Source: Streptomyces sp. B21-083 (GTDB lineage Bacteria; Actinomycetota; Actinomycetes; Streptomycetales; Streptomycetaceae). Taken from it: a DNA stretch of 64,000 bases. The translations under genes and the position numbers were made by a program. This document shows positions 35,584 to 44,383 of this stretch, one piece after another; positions within the stretch are counted from its first letter, which is position 1, and every line of letters starts with the position of its first letter. The stretch spans positions 4,216,001 through 4,280,000 of the forward strand of contig NZ_JARUND010000002.1 of the NCBI RefSeq assembly GCF_036898825.1. The letters run 5' to 3'. The notes beneath the pieces were generated by a model. That model did no database searches and had not been told where the DNA came from. It saw only the letters and a list, made by a program, of their open reading frames with translations.

Positions 35584-36873
35584 TCAGCGCGCGGCCCGTT
35601 CGTCTAACACCGTGCGCCACGCCGGAGACGGTCCCTCGCTCACGGGCTCGGCGCGCCGCCCGCCCCGTGCGAAGAAGTCGGCGAGGGGCAGGATCGCGGC
35701 GCCGACGGTGACCGCGTCCAAGCCGAGTCTGCCGAGGTCGATCGCGACCCGTTCGGCCGGATAGCGCAGGGCGTAGGAGGCGGCGTGCCGGCGTACGGCG
35801 GGCAGGAAGCGGGCGCCGAGCTGGAGTCCTGCCCAGCCGCCGATGAGGATGCGCTCGGGCTGGAAGAGGTTGATCAGGTCGGACAGGCCGGCGCCCACGT
35901 ACTCGGCGGTCTCCTCCAGGACGGCGAGTGCCACCGGGTCGGCCGCGACGCCCTCGGCCGGGTAGGCCGCGGTGAGCATCGCGGTCAGCGCGGTCTCCTC
36001 ATCGGTGCCCTCCGGCGGGCGTCCGCCCGCCTCGCGCCAGCGCTCGAGGAGCGCCCCCGCTCCCACGTACGCTTCCAGGCAGCCCCGGGCGCCGCAGCGG
36101 CAGCGGCGCCCCCCGACCCGTACGGTCAGATGCCCCCACTCCACGGACCGGCCGTGCTCCACCTCCTGAGTGACGAGGCAGGCTCCGACGCCGGAACCCA
36201 GGAGGACGACGACCGCGTCGCGGGCGCCACGGCCGGCACCGAACCACATCTCGGCCAGGCCGAGCGTCCGGGCGCCGTTGTCGATGAAGTACGGGATGGA
36301 GTCGGGGAGTTCGCAGGCCGAGCGCAGCAGGGATTCGAGCGGGACGGCGTCCCAGCCGATCGTCTGGCCATGGATCACGGCTCCCTGTTCAGGGGTGCGG
36401 GCCACGATGCCTGGGACGCCGATACCGACGCCCAGAAGCTGCTCGGGGGCGATGTCGCTCTCGGCGAGAACCTCGGCGATGCCGTCACGGATGTGGCCGA
36501 CGATGACCTCGACGTCGTAGCCCTGATGCTCCAAGGGCCGTTCCGTGCGGGCGAGCTCGGTGAGGGTGAGGTCGAAGAGCTCGACGCGTACGCGGGTCTC
36601 ACCGACGTCAACGCCGATCATGTGGCCGCTGGCGGGCGCGACCCGCAGCAGGATGCGGGGCCGTCCGCCGTCGGACTCGACGCTGCCGGCCTCCTCGACA
36701 AGGTTGTCCTCGACCAGTTCCGCGACCACGTTGCTGATGGAACCGCCGCTCAGCCCGGTGGCCGGGGCCAGCTCGAAGCGGCTCATCGGCCCGTCGAAAT
36801 ACAACCGTTGCAGTACGGCGGTGCGATTGCCCCGCCGCAGGTCACGCACTGTCCGCCCGCTCCGCCCCGCCAT
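35584..36873 (-). CDS. ROK family transcriptional regulator
   Basis: A 429-residue ROK repressor. The N-terminal winged helix is in LRRGNRTAVLQRLYFDGPMSRFELAPATGLSGGSISNVVAEL. The sugar-binding domain has IGVDVGETRVRVELFD, GVGIGVPG and the zinc motif CRCGARGCLEAY, with the ROK signature. It begins at the ATG 36873 (GGGG upstream) and is divergent from a binding protein - permease - permease - GH1 operon, its likely target. The effector is probably glucose or a derivative. Confidence 0.88.
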   Translation of the reverse strand: MAGRSGRTVRDLRRGNRTAVLQRLYFDGPMSRFELAPATGLSGGSISNVVAELVEDNLVEEAGSVESDGGRPRILLRVAPASGHMIGVDVGETRVRVELFDLTLTELARTERPLEHQGYDVEVIVGHIRDGIAEVLAESDIAPEQLLGVGIGVPGIVARTPEQGAVIHGQTIGWDAVPLESLLRSACELPDSIPYFIDNGARTLGLAEMWFGAGRGARDAVVVLLGSGVGACLVTQEVEHGRSVEWGHLTVRVGGRRCRCGARGCLEAYVGAGALLERWREAGGRPPEGTDEETALTAMLTAAYPAEGVAADPVALAVLEETAEYVGAGLSDLINLFQPERILIGGWAGLQLGARFLPAVRRHAASYALRYPAERVAIDLGRLGLDAVTVGAAILPLADFFARGGRRAEPVSEGPSPAWRTVLDERAAR

Positions 36874-36925
36874 GTGGGTCCCCTTCCCATCTGCCCGAAC
36901 CTGCAAGATACCGGTGCGCGAGCAC

Positions 36926-36967
36926 TTGACGCGACTTTCTCCACGCCCTTAAATCACATCGTAAATT
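36926..36967 (+). promoter_or_regulatory. Promoter and likely ROK operator, second importer operon
   Basis: TTGACG (36926-36931) and TTAAAT (36949-36954) are spaced by 17 bp. The -10 is embedded in TTAAATCACATCGTAAATT (36949-36967), an imperfect palindrome that shares TTA..TCA....GTAA with a sequence before the GH30 gene. Confidence 0.6.
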
Positions 36968-37030
36968 AAGCCTGTGGGCGATGGGACGTATGCCCGCCCG
37001 TGGGCCTCCCCTGGAAGGGACCCCAGAGCC

Positions 37031-38347
37031 ATGCGCAGAACCCGAGCCGCGGCCGCCGGTGCGGTCACTGTTTCCCTGCTGACCGTCGTGACCGCCTGTG
37101 GCGGCGGCTCGTCGACCAGCGGCGGGTCCAACGACTCGCCGAAGACCCTGACGTACTGGGCCTCCAATCAGGGCGCCAGCATCGAGGTCGACAAGAAGGT
37201 CCTCCAGCCGGAACTCGACACGTTCGAGAAGCAGACCGGCATCAAGGTGAAGCTGGAGGTCGTCCCCTGGTCGGACCTGCTGAACCGGATCCTCACCGCG
37301 ACAACCTCGGGCCAGGGCCCCGACGTCCTGAACATCGGCAACACCTGGAGCGCCTCACTGCAGGCCACCGGAGGGCTGCTGCCGTGGGATGCGAAGAACT
37401 TCGCCGCGATCGGCGGCAAGGACCGCTTCGTCGACTCCGCGCTCGGCTCGACGGGAGCGCAGGGCCAGGACCCGGCCGCAGTCCCGCTGTACTCGATGTC
37501 GTACGCGCTCTACTACAACAAGAAGATGTTCGCCGACGCCGGGATAGCCAAGCCGCCGGCCACCTGGGACGAGCTGACCGCCGACGGCAAGAAGCTCTCC
37601 AAGGACGGCAAGTGGGGCCTGGGCGCCGAAGGCTCGAACCCCTCGGAGAACATCCACCACGCCTTCGTCTTCGCCAAGCAGCATGGCGCCGACTTCTTCA
37701 CCGCCGACGGCAAGCCCGACTTCACCAATGACGGCGCGGTCGCCGGGATCAAGCAATACGTCGACCTGATGGCCAAGGACAAGATCATCGCGCCGGGCAA
37801 CGCCGAGTACGCCCAGAACCAGTCCGTCAGCGACTTCGCCAAGGGCAAGAACGCGATGCTGCTGTGGCAGGGCGCGGCCGCCAACCTCAAGTCGCAGGGC
37901 ATGAGCGCGGACGCGTACGGCATCGCCCCCGTGCCCGTGCAGTCCGGCACCCCGGGCACCGGCACTCAGGTGAACTCGATGGTCGCGGGCATCAACCTGG
38001 CCGTCTTCAAGAACACCGACAACCTCGACGGCGCAACCAAGTTCGTGAAGTTCATGACCAGCGACGCCGAACAGAAGACCCTCAACACCGCGTACGGCTC
38101 CATCCCGCCGGTGAAGACCGCCCAGGCCGACGCCGCCTTCAACGCGCCGGACACCACGGTCCTGAAGGACACCCTCGCGGGGAGCGCCGCCGCGTTGCCG
38201 CAGGTCGCCGACGAGTCACAGTTCGAGACGGCCGTCGGTACCGCCGTCAAGGAGCTGTTCGCCGACGCAGCGGCCGGACGCGCGGTGACCACCGCGTCGG
38301 TGAAGGCGGCGCTGGAGAAGGCCCAGCAGCAGATGCCGACGAAGTGA
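37031..38347 (+). CDS. Sugar-binding lipoprotein of a second ABC importer
   Basis: A 438-residue MalE-like binding protein. The lipobox is TVVTAC, followed by a Gly/Ser linker and the mature domain TLTYWASNQGASIEVDKKVL. AAGGGA precedes the ATG at 37031. It is first in an operon with two permeases (GTGA overlap) and a GH1 beta-glucosidase, which argues for a beta-glucoside ligand. Regulation is probably by the divergent ROK repressor. Confidence 0.9.
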   Translation: MRRTRAAAAGAVTVSLLTVVTACGGGSSTSGGSNDSPKTLTYWASNQGASIEVDKKVLQPELDTFEKQTGIKVKLEVVPWSDLLNRILTATTSGQGPDVLNIGNTWSASLQATGGLLPWDAKNFAAIGGKDRFVDSALGSTGAQGQDPAAVPLYSMSYALYYNKKMFADAGIAKPPATWDELTADGKKLSKDGKWGLGAEGSNPSENIHHAFVFAKQHGADFFTADGKPDFTNDGAVAGIKQYVDLMAKDKIIAPGNAEYAQNQSVSDFAKGKNAMLLWQGAAANLKSQGMSADAYGIAPVPVQSGTPGTGTQVNSMVAGINLAVFKNTDNLDGATKFVKFMTSDAEQKTLNTAYGSIPPVKTAQADAAFNAPDTTVLKDTLAGSAAALPQVADESQFETAVGTAVKELFADAAAGRAVTTASVKAALEKAQQQMPTK

Positions 38348-39348
38348 GCACGATGCCGACCACTGCCCCCGCAGAGGCTGCGGCGCCCAAGATCCCTTCC
38401 GGGGAGGCGGAGCAAACGCCCCGCTTCCGCCGCCCCGGAAGGATCCGCCGCATCGGACTGCCGTACCTGCTGCTCCTGCCCGCCCTGCTCCTCGAACTCC
38501 TCGTCCACCTCGTGCCGATGGTGATCGGCATCGTGATGAGCTTCAAGGAGCTCACCCAGTTCTACATCCGCGACTGGGGCACCGCCCCCTGGTCGGGCCT
38601 CGGCAACTACAAGGTGTCGGTGGACTTCGACGCCCCCGTCGGCGAGGCGCTGCTGCACTCCTTCCTCGTCACCGTCGCCTTCACCCTCCTGTCGGTCGGC
38701 CTGTGCTGGCTGATCGGCACGGCGGCCGCGATCTACATGCAGGACACCTTCCGCGGCCGCGGGCTGTTGAGGGCGCTCTTCCTCGTCCCGTACGCCCTGC
38801 CGGTCTACGCGGCCGTCATCACCTGGGTGTTCATGTTCCAGCACGACAACGGCCTGGTGAACCACGTCCTGCACGACCAGCTGCACCTCACCGACAAGCC
38901 GTCCTTCTGGCTCATCGGCGACAACAGCTTCTACGCGCTGCTGATCGTGTCGGTGTGGAAGGGCTGGCCGTTCGCCTTCCTCATCGTCATGGCCGGACTG
39001 CAGAACATCCCGGGCGAGCTGTACGAGGCAGCCGCCCTCGACGGCGCCGGCATGTGGCAGCAGATCCGCCGCATCACCCTGCCGTCGCTACGCCCGGTCA
39101 ACCAGGTCCTGGTGCTGGTCCTGTTCCTGTGGACGTTCAACGACTTCAACACGCCGTTCGTCCTGTTCGGCAAGTCGGCTCCGGAGGCCGCGGACCTCAT
39201 CTCGGTCCACATCTACCAGGCGTCGTTCGTCACCTGGAACTTCGGCACCGGCTCCGCCATGTCCGTTTTGCTGCTGCTCTTCCTGCTCGTGCTGACGGGC
39301 GTCTACCTCCTGCTGACCTCCCGAGGAAGGAAGCCGGCCGATGTCTAG
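38344..39348 (+). CDS. Sugar ABC transporter permease (MalF type)
   Basis: A 334-residue membrane protein with a charged N-terminal tail of about 38 residues, six helices and the EAA docking loop YEAAALDGAGMWQQIRRITLPSLRP. The GTG at 38344 overlaps the binding-protein stop; the ATG at 38353 is an alternative. The 3' end overlaps the next permease by eight bases. Confidence 0.9.
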   Translation: MSTMPTTAPAEAAAPKIPSGEAEQTPRFRRPGRIRRIGLPYLLLLPALLLELLVHLVPMVIGIVMSFKELTQFYIRDWGTAPWSGLGNYKVSVDFDAPVGEALLHSFLVTVAFTLLSVGLCWLIGTAAAIYMQDTFRGRGLLRALFLVPYALPVYAAVITWVFMFQHDNGLVNHVLHDQLHLTDKPSFWLIGDNSFYALLIVSVWKGWPFAFLIVMAGLQNIPGELYEAAALDGAGMWQQIRRITLPSLRPVNQVLVLVLFLWTFNDFNTPFVLFGKSAPEAADLISVHIYQASFVTWNFGTGSAMSVLLLLFLLVLTGVYLLLTSRGRKPADV

Positions 39349-40213
39349 CAACTCCCAGGCGCACCGCTCGCCGATGGCTCCGCCCCGGTCCTACTTCTGG
39401 TCACGGCGGATCTTCCTGACCCTGCTCGCCAGTTTCGTCCTGGTACCGGTCTACGTGATGGTCTCCAGCTCGCTGAAGCCCCTGGCCGACGTCTCGGGAG
39501 AGTTCCGCTGGCTGCCGAGCAGCGTGACCATCCGCCCGTACATCGACATCTGGTCGACGATCCCGCTCGCTCGCTACTTCATGAACTCGCTGATCGTGGC
39601 GGGCGCGGCGACGGTCTGCTCGGTGGTGATCGCGGTGTTCGCGGCGTATGCGGTGAGCCGCTACGAGTTCCGGGGCAAGCGCGTCTTCACGGTCACCGTG
39701 CTGTCCACGCAGATGTTCCCCGGCATCCTCTTCCTGCTCCCGCTGTTCCTCATCTACGTCAACATCGGCAACGCCACCGGCATCGCCCTGTTCGGCTCCC
39801 GCGGCGGACTGATCCTTACGTATCTGACCTTCTCGCTGCCGTTCTCGATCTGGATGCTCATCGGCTACTTCGACTCGGTGCCGCGCGAGCTGGACGAAGC
39901 CGCGCTGGTGGACGGCTGCGGCCCGCTCGGCGCGCTGTTCAGGGTCGTCGTCCCGGCCGCGATCCCCGGCATCATCGCGGTCGCCGTCTACGCCTTCATG
40001 ACCGCCTGGGGCGAAGTGCTGTTCGCGTCCGTGATGACCAACGACAGTACGCGCACACTCGCCGTGGGCCTCCAGGGCTACTCCACGCTCAACAACGTCT
40101 ACTGGAACCAGATCATGGCCGCGTCGCTGGTGGTCAGCGTGCCCGTGGTCGCCGGGTTCCTGCTCCTGCAGCGCTATCTCGTCGCCGGGCTCACCGCAGG
40201 CGCCGTCAAGTGA
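39341..40213 (+). CDS. Carbohydrate ABC transporter permease (MalG type)
   Basis: A 290-residue permease, second of the pair, with the docking loop [26 protein letters not shown]. Start overlaps the upstream gene by eight bases. No ATPase is encoded nearby, so the importer would share one from elsewhere, as is usual in Streptomyces. Confidence 0.9.
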   Translation: MSSNSQAHRSPMAPPRSYFWSRRIFLTLLASFVLVPVYVMVSSSLKPLADVSGEFRWLPSSVTIRPYIDIWSTIPLARYFMNSLIVAGAATVCSVVIAVFAAYAVSRYEFRGKRVFTVTVLSTQMFPGILFLLPLFLIYVNIGNATGIALFGSRGGLILTYLTFSLPFSIWMLIGYFDSVPRELDEAALVDGCGPLGALFRVVVPAAIPGIIAVAVYAFMTAWGEVLFASVMTNDSTRTLAVGLQGYSTLNNVYWNQIMAASLVVSVPVVAGFLLLQRYLVAGLTAGAVK

Positions 40214-40242
40214 CCAACTCGCCTGCCCCCGAAGGGAACTTC

Positions 40243-41600
40243 GTGACCATCGACCTTGCCGCACTCCCCGAGGACTTCCTGTGGGGCACGGCCACGTCGG
40301 CCTACCAGATCGAGGGGGCCGTGGCAGAGGACGGCCGCTCCCCCTCCATCTGGGACACGTTCTCGCACACCCCCGGCAAGACCGACAACGGCGACCACGG
40401 GGACACCGCCTGCGACCACTACCACCGCTGGCGCGACGACATCGCGCTGATGCGTGACCTCGGCACCAACGCCTACCGACTGTCGATCGCCTGGCCGCGC
40501 GTGGTGCCCGGCGGCGACGGCCCGGTCAACGCCAAGGGGCTCGACCACTACGACGCGTTGATCGACGGCCTGCTGGAAGCGGGCATCACCCCGTCCGTCA
40601 CCCTCTACCACTGGGACCTGCCTCAGGTGCTCCAGGACCGGGGCGGCTGGCCGGTCCGCGACACGGCCCACCACTTCGCCTCGTACGCCGCGGTCGTCGC
40701 CGAGCGTCTCGGCGACCGTGTCCACCACTGGACCACCCTCAACGAGCCCCTCTGCTCGGCCTGGATCGGCCACCTGGAGGGCAAGATGGCCCCCGGGCTG
40801 ACCGACCTCACCGCCGCCGTCCGCGCCTCCTACCACCTCCTCCTCGGTCACGGCCTCGCCACGCAGGCGATCCGCGCGGCGGCGCCGGACGCCCAGGTCG
40901 GCATCGTCAACAACCTCTCCACGATCCACGCCGCCACCGACCGCCCCGAGGACGTCGCCGCCGCCCGCCGCATGGACGGCCACACCAACCGCTGGTGGCT
41001 CGACCCGGTCCACGGCCGCGGCTTCCCGGAAGACATGCGCGAGGTGTACGGAGTCGAACTCCCGGAACACCCAGGCGACTCGGCCACCATCGCGCAGCCC
41101 CTGGACTGGCTGGGCCTCAACTACTACATGCCGTTCACCGTCGCCGACGACCGCACCGGGCCGGCCCCACGGGCCCGCACGGTCCCCCGACTCGGCGTGC
41201 CCCGCACCGGCATGGACTGGGAGATCGACGCCTCCGGCATCGAGACACTCCTGCTCCGCCTCACGCGCGAGTACGGCGCCCGCAAGCTGTACGTCACGGA
41301 GAACGGCTCCGCCTACCCCGACGTCGTACGCCCCGACGGCACGTCGACGATCCAGAGCGCACCGAGTACCTGGAGCAGCACCTCGCGGCCTGCACCTCAG
41401 CAGCCCGCCAGGGTGCCCCGCTCGCCGGCTACTTCGCCTGGTCGCTGCTGGACAACTTCGAGTGGGCGTACGGCTACGACAAGCGCTTCGGGCTGGTGCA
41501 CGTCGACTACCCGACCCAGAAGCGCACAGTGAAGGGCAGCGGTCACCGGTACGCGGACATCATCCGGGCGCATGCGGAAAGAGGGCGCAGGGCTGCATAG
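40243..41600 (+). pseudogene. GH1 beta-glucosidase interrupted by a frameshift
   Basis: The frame from the GTG at 40243 (AAGGGAA upstream) encodes a GH1 enzyme: [15 protein letters not shown], acid/base Glu168 in TLNEP and nucleophile Glu353 in [11 protein letters not shown]. Just after, near 41342, homology jumps frame: [49 protein letters not shown] and the true C-terminus run to 41600 in the next frame. One missing base in GGCACGTCGAC would explain it. Unshifted translation stops at 41532 with a nonsense tail and lacks the last catalytic-domain strands, including the NFEWAYGY sugar-binding loop. Either a recent mutation or a sequence error; the rest of the gene is undamaged. Confidence 0.8.
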
Positions 41601-41770
41601 CAGAAGCCCCGGGTCACAAGCCCTTTTCACGGGTGACCCTGGCGACGGGCCCCTCCCAGGGCCAGCTCGTCGGCCGAAGAGGGAGTCCTCTGGCGAGTGG
41701 GCCCGAGGGCACATCCAGGGCACATGAACCTGGGAAACGGCGTTGAACAGTGAGAACTGCGGAGAGGGAT

Positions 41771-41804
41771 ATTGCTGAAGTCCTGCCACGCGTGCAGCGA
41801 TTGG
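41771..41804 (-). repeat. Inverted fragment of the 16.4-kb hypothetical gene
   Basis: These 34 bases match the reverse complement of 16389-16422 at 30 positions. That segment lies immediately before the part copied directly at 41863, so the second copy of the gene has been rearranged here. Confidence 0.65.
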
Positions 41805-41862
41805 AAGCGGGAGGGCGCTGACCCGGGGGTTCTCGGTGAAAGGTGTGCTGACCTGCGTCGGC

Positions 41863-42011
41863 TGCATGAGGCGGGGCATCAGCCTTATTGCCATGTCTGG
41901 CCGTGAGGTGAGGTTCTGACGGTAGGCAGTAGGCGGTAGCGGGCGGGGTTCTCGGACCCCGCCCTTTGCGTGTCCCCCGGGGGCTGTCGGGCGGCCGGGG
42001 CATGTTGAGGG
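41863..42011 (+). repeat. Direct repeat, right copy (gene 3' end plus terminator)
   Basis: Matches 16427-16579 in the same orientation, including codons for HEAGHQPYC-VWP, the stop, and the GGCGGGGT hairpin with T-tract at 41942-41966. There is no open gene leading into it, so it is a remnant. Confidence 0.85.
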
Positions 42012-42096
42012 CACGTGGGTTGGGCGGGAGGCACTGATCTGCCCTGAACTTCCCGCGTACCGCCGGCTTCCTCCGCCTCGGCCTTCCTGCGGGCAA

Positions 42097-42330
42097 CACA
42101 TCGGCCGCCTGGTCGGTCTGAGCCCGGCCGCGATCGCCGCTGCCGCGACCGGTTCCACCGAGGAGCTGTCGACGGACGAGGCGGCGGTCCGCCGCTGCAC
42201 GGACCGCCTGCTCGCCCGGCACACCCTGAGCGACGCCGAACGCGCGGACGTACTGGAGTTCCTCAACGTGGGCCGGCTCGCCGACCTCGTCATCACGGTC
42301 GGCTTCCACCAACTCGTCCGCAACTCCTGA
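42097..42330 (+). pseudogene. C-terminal remnant of a carboxymuconolactone decarboxylase-like gene
   Basis: The frame reads GRLVGLSPAAIAAAATGSTEEL, DEAAVRRCTDRLLARHTLSDAERADVLEFL, then LADLVITVGFHQLVRNS and a stop. This helical pattern fits the end of AhpD/CMD-family proteins. No start or N-terminal CXXC part is present upstream. The remainder of 41601-42375 holds only the repeat copies. Confidence 0.5.
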
Positions 42331-42375
42331 ACAGCTTCCGCGTGACCACCGAGGGCGAGACCAGCCCGTACTGAG

Positions 42376-42687
42376 CTATGCGGGCAACCCCACTCCCCCC
42401 AGGACCGTGAGGTCCGTGCGGTGCGGTGGGGACGACAGCAGTGCCAGGACGTCCGTGGGGGCCGGGCCGTCGGCGGTCGGTGGGGCGGTGAGGGCCGCCT
42501 GAGCGCTGTCGTCGTCCTGCCAGACCTCGGTGATGTGCACCGTGTCCGGATCGGCCGCGTCCTGGCTGATCAGATAGATCTCGCAGCCGGGGAATCCGCG
42601 CAGGTTCCGCGCCACCCTCAGCAGGACGGCCGCGAGTTCGCCGCCTCGGCCCGGGTGCGCCGTCATCGTCATCAGTCTGCCGATCAT
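42376..42687 (-). CDS. Antibiotic biosynthesis monooxygenase-like (ABM) protein
   Basis: A 103-residue ferredoxin-like dimeric alpha-beta barrel protein: MIGRLMTMTAHPGRGGELAAVL at the start, then CEIYLISQD and TVHITEVWQDDDSAQAAL. Members range from quinone monooxygenases to heme-degrading enzymes to proteins of unknown role; no heme-ligand pattern is obvious. Its ATG overlaps the stop of the VOC-family gene, so the two are coupled. Confidence 0.75.
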   Translation of the reverse strand: MIGRLMTMTAHPGRGGELAAVLLRVARNLRGFPGCEIYLISQDAADPDTVHITEVWQDDDSAQAALTAPPTADGPAPTDVLALLSSPPHRTDLTVLGGVGLPA

Positions 42688-43139
42688 GCTCGGGCCAGGG
42701 TCGTGATGCAGAAGGGGTGGCCGGCGGGGTCCAACAGGACCCGCCACCGGTCGGGTTGCGTCTGTACGGCGGGTTCGACGGCCCCCAGGGCCAGCAGCCG
42801 GGCCTGGGCTTCGTCCAGGTCGTCGACGCCCAGTTCGAGGTGGGCCTGCTTCTCCTGCGACGAGTCCGGCCAGGTCGGACGCCGGTAGTCGGCCAGGCGG
42901 TTGAACCCCAGTCCGGCCGAGCCCTCCTGGCCGAGCATGACGAAGTCGTCGGAGGAGTAGGTGACGGGCAGACCGAGGGCGTCGCCGTAGAAACGGGCCA
43001 GTTCGGCGGGGTCGAGGCAGTCGAAGGTGACTGCCGCGTAGCGGATCGCGGGTGTACTTGCGGGTGTGCTCGCGGGTGTAGTTGTGGGCTCGCTCGCGCT
43101 TGTCGGATTTGTCAGGTCTGTCTGGCTTTCGGTGCTCAT
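42684..43139 (-). CDS. VOC (glyoxalase/dioxygenase fold) family protein
   Basis: A 151-residue protein with the paired beta-alpha-beta-beta-beta units of the VOC superfamily (AAVTFDCLDPAELARFYGDALG; HLELGVDDLDEAQARLLALGA; VLLDPAGHPFCI). The first about 30 residues are a Thr/Pro/Ser-rich tail with small tandem repeats (STPASTPA). Metal-binding residues are not fully clear. It is divergent from a WYL regulator over about 70 bp and coupled to the ABM-family gene. Confidence 0.78.
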   Translation of the reverse strand: MSTESQTDLTNPTSASEPTTTPASTPASTPAIRYAAVTFDCLDPAELARFYGDALGLPVTYSSDDFVMLGQEGSAGLGFNRLADYRRPTWPDSSQEKQAHLELGVDDLDEAQARLLALGAVEPAVQTQPDRWRVLLDPAGHPFCITTLARA

Positions 43140-43212
43140 GGGGAAGACTCTATGACGGGACCAGGACAGATTCGGTCCTGGTCGTGCGACATCTTGCGGG
43201 ACACTTCCGAGC

Positions 43213-44178
43213 GTGATCAGCACCTCCGCCCGCCTGCTGCGCCTGGTCTCACTGCTGTGCGCGCGGCCGTCGTGGACCTGCGGTGAGCTGGCCGGTCAGT
43301 TGGCGGTCACCGAGCGCACGGTACGGCGGGACATCGCGAGGCTCCGGGAACTCGGCTACGGCGTCGAGTCCGACCCCGGGCCGTGGGGCGGCTATCGTCT
43401 CCGTGCCGGAAGCCAGGTGCCGCCGTTGATCCTCGACGACGAGGAGGCGCTCGCGGTGGCGGTCGGGCTGCGCGAGGCCGCGCTCAGCGGTGTTCTCGGC
43501 GGTGACCAGGCCGCGCTGTCCGCCCTGTTGAAGCTCCGTCAGGTTCTGCCACGCCGGATCGCGGACCGGCTGGGCGAGATGGACGCCGCCCTCGTCCACA
43601 CCCCGAGGCCCGACGAGCCGCAGATCGCGCCCGGCATGCTGCTGGAGCTGGCCGCCGCGTGCCGTGGGGGCGAGCGCAGCCGCATGTCGTACCGCGACCG
43701 GGAAGGAAAGGCCACGGTCCGGGACGTCGACCCGTACCGCCTGGTGCACACGGGGCGCCGTTGGTACTTCGTCGCCCGGGACGTGACGCGCGACGAGTGG
43801 CGTACCTTCCGGGCCGACAGGGTGGGCCGGATACAGCCGACCGGATGCCCGGTGGAACTCCTCGACCCACCCGACCCGGCACTGCTCGTCTCCCGCTCCA
43901 TCGCGGCGGGCGCCTACCCGCTCTACGTGCGGATCCGCCTCCCTCTGCCCATGGAGCAGGCGCTTCGGATGATCCCCCCGACGGTCGGCAGCCACCACCG
44001 GGAAGGCCCCGGCGCGACGATCGTCGACATCGGCGGCCCCGACGCGGACGGCCTCGCCAGATACCTCCTCACCCTGGCCACACCACTGCGGGTCCTGTCA
44101 CCGGACGAGGTACGGGAAGCGCTGCTGCGCCGTACCCGGGACCTGCTGGACAACAACGTGGACGGTCGGCCCGGGTAG
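43213..44178 (+). CDS. DeoR-type HTH regulator with WYL domain
   Basis: A 321-residue regulator of the YafY/PafBC type. The N-terminal HTH is SARLLRLVSLLCARPSWTCGELAGQLAVTERTVRRDIARLRELGY; the WYL domain is at about 145-230 with PYRLVHTGRRWYFVARD, and the WCX-like C-terminal part follows. Such proteins bind single-stranded nucleic acid or small ligands through the WYL fold. It is divergent from the VOC-ABM gene pair, its likely target. Confidence 0.87.
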   Translation: MISTSARLLRLVSLLCARPSWTCGELAGQLAVTERTVRRDIARLRELGYGVESDPGPWGGYRLRAGSQVPPLILDDEEALAVAVGLREAALSGVLGGDQAALSALLKLRQVLPRRIADRLGEMDAALVHTPRPDEPQIAPGMLLELAAACRGGERSRMSYRDREGKATVRDVDPYRLVHTGRRWYFVARDVTRDEWRTFRADRVGRIQPTGCPVELLDPPDPALLVSRSIAAGAYPLYVRIRLPLPMEQALRMIPPTVGSHHREGPGATIVDIGGPDADGLARYLLTLATPLRVLSPDEVREALLRRTRDLLDNNVDGRPG

Positions 44179-44383
44179 CCGCGTCGCACCGAGTTGGCGC
44201 GCTGGGGGGTCGCGGCGAGCGACCGGACCTTCGCCATGCCATGCACCGGCTGTGACCTGTACACGAAGTGGCAGGTTCTGGTCAAAGGATGTCCAAATGC
44301 GGGCTGTCTCTTCCTCTTTCCGTGATCGGGTCCCAGCGACGGCTGTTACGGCCGTTCCCCACGCCCGTTTCTGGGAGGACCCG

